Made by a program: the position numbers and the translations under genes. Under the pieces are notes generated by a model, which saw nothing but the letters and a program-made list of their open reading frames with translations, did not search any database and was not told the origin of the DNA. Shown in pieces: positions 13,098-13,113 of a DNA stretch of 13,113 nucleotides. How positions within the stretch are numbered: the first letter of the stretch is position 1; every line of letters begins with the position of its first letter. The stretch is from JBHELT01 sp046262935 (GTDB lineage Bacteria > Actinomycetota > CADDZG01 > JAHWKV01): contig JBHELT010000106.1 in the NCBI GenBank assembly GCA_046262935.1, positions 1 to 13,113 of the forward strand, written 5' to 3'.

Positions 13098-13113
13098 TCG
13101 TAGACATAGGTCG

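Noticed and set aside
12916..13107. Minus-strand 63-codon open frame after larC
   Set aside because: Arg/Ser-rich composition, no Shine-Dalgarno and no family resemblance; likely chance.
1..13113. CRISPR array, insertion sequence or transposase
   Set aside because: No regularly spaced identical repeats, no transposase-like ORF and no terminal repeats with target duplications were found.

Overview
The window looks like a chromosomal segment from a moderately high-GC Gram-positive actinobacterium (Actinomycetota), possibly an uncultured Acidimicrobiia-like lineage. I infer this from the gene content: a bactofilin/DUF4446/serS operon, a CASTOR/POLLUX-type channel of the actinobacterial kind, and an LAxTG-type (LARTG) cell-wall sorting signal. 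TTG starts and leaderless-looking promoters agree with this. The exact taxon cannot be read from the sequence.

Left part (1-5349, all minus strand): an ArsR-family repressor is translationally coupled to an AHSA1/START-domain (SRPBCC) protein that runs off the left edge. Upstream of it lies a very large (about 1484 aa) secreted, sortase-anchored surface protein. Its order is: signal peptide, N-terminal actinobacterial adhesin-like domain, SpaA/Cna-B-like prealbumin fold, seven Ig-like repeats, two DUF11/CARDB-like repeats with Ca-binding-like DxNxDG loops, then LARTG, a membrane helix and a basic tail.

Middle (5350-6480): about 470 nt of non-coding DNA with several inverted repeats, followed by a plus-strand Phd/PIN toxin-antitoxin module. 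The antitoxin carries a single-base frameshift. The toxin keeps its four acidic PIN residues but has no ATG/GTG/TTG in the right place; a CTG sits exactly downstream of a strong Shine-Dalgarno sequence.

Core block (6492-10939, all minus strand): DUF4446 membrane protein, bactofilin, serS, tRNA-Ser(UGA), CASTOR/POLLUX-like channel, tRNA-Ser(GCU), tRNA-Arg(ACG). The spacings are tiny (overlap or 2 nt between CDSs, 38 nt from serS to the tRNA, 12 nt and 9 nt on either side of the channel gene). The block therefore reads as one mixed mRNA/tRNA transcription unit that couples seryl-tRNA synthetase with two of its tRNA substrates.

Right part (10978-12905, plus strand): larB and larC, overlapping by 4 nt, encode two of the three enzymes that build the nickel-pincer nucleotide cofactor of lactate racemase-type enzymes. 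They are transcribed divergently from the DUF4446 operon through a 38-nt gap in which the two putative -10 elements overlap. The last 200 nt hold a consensus DnaA box and a possible short upstream ORF whose stop overlaps a potential start at the very edge.
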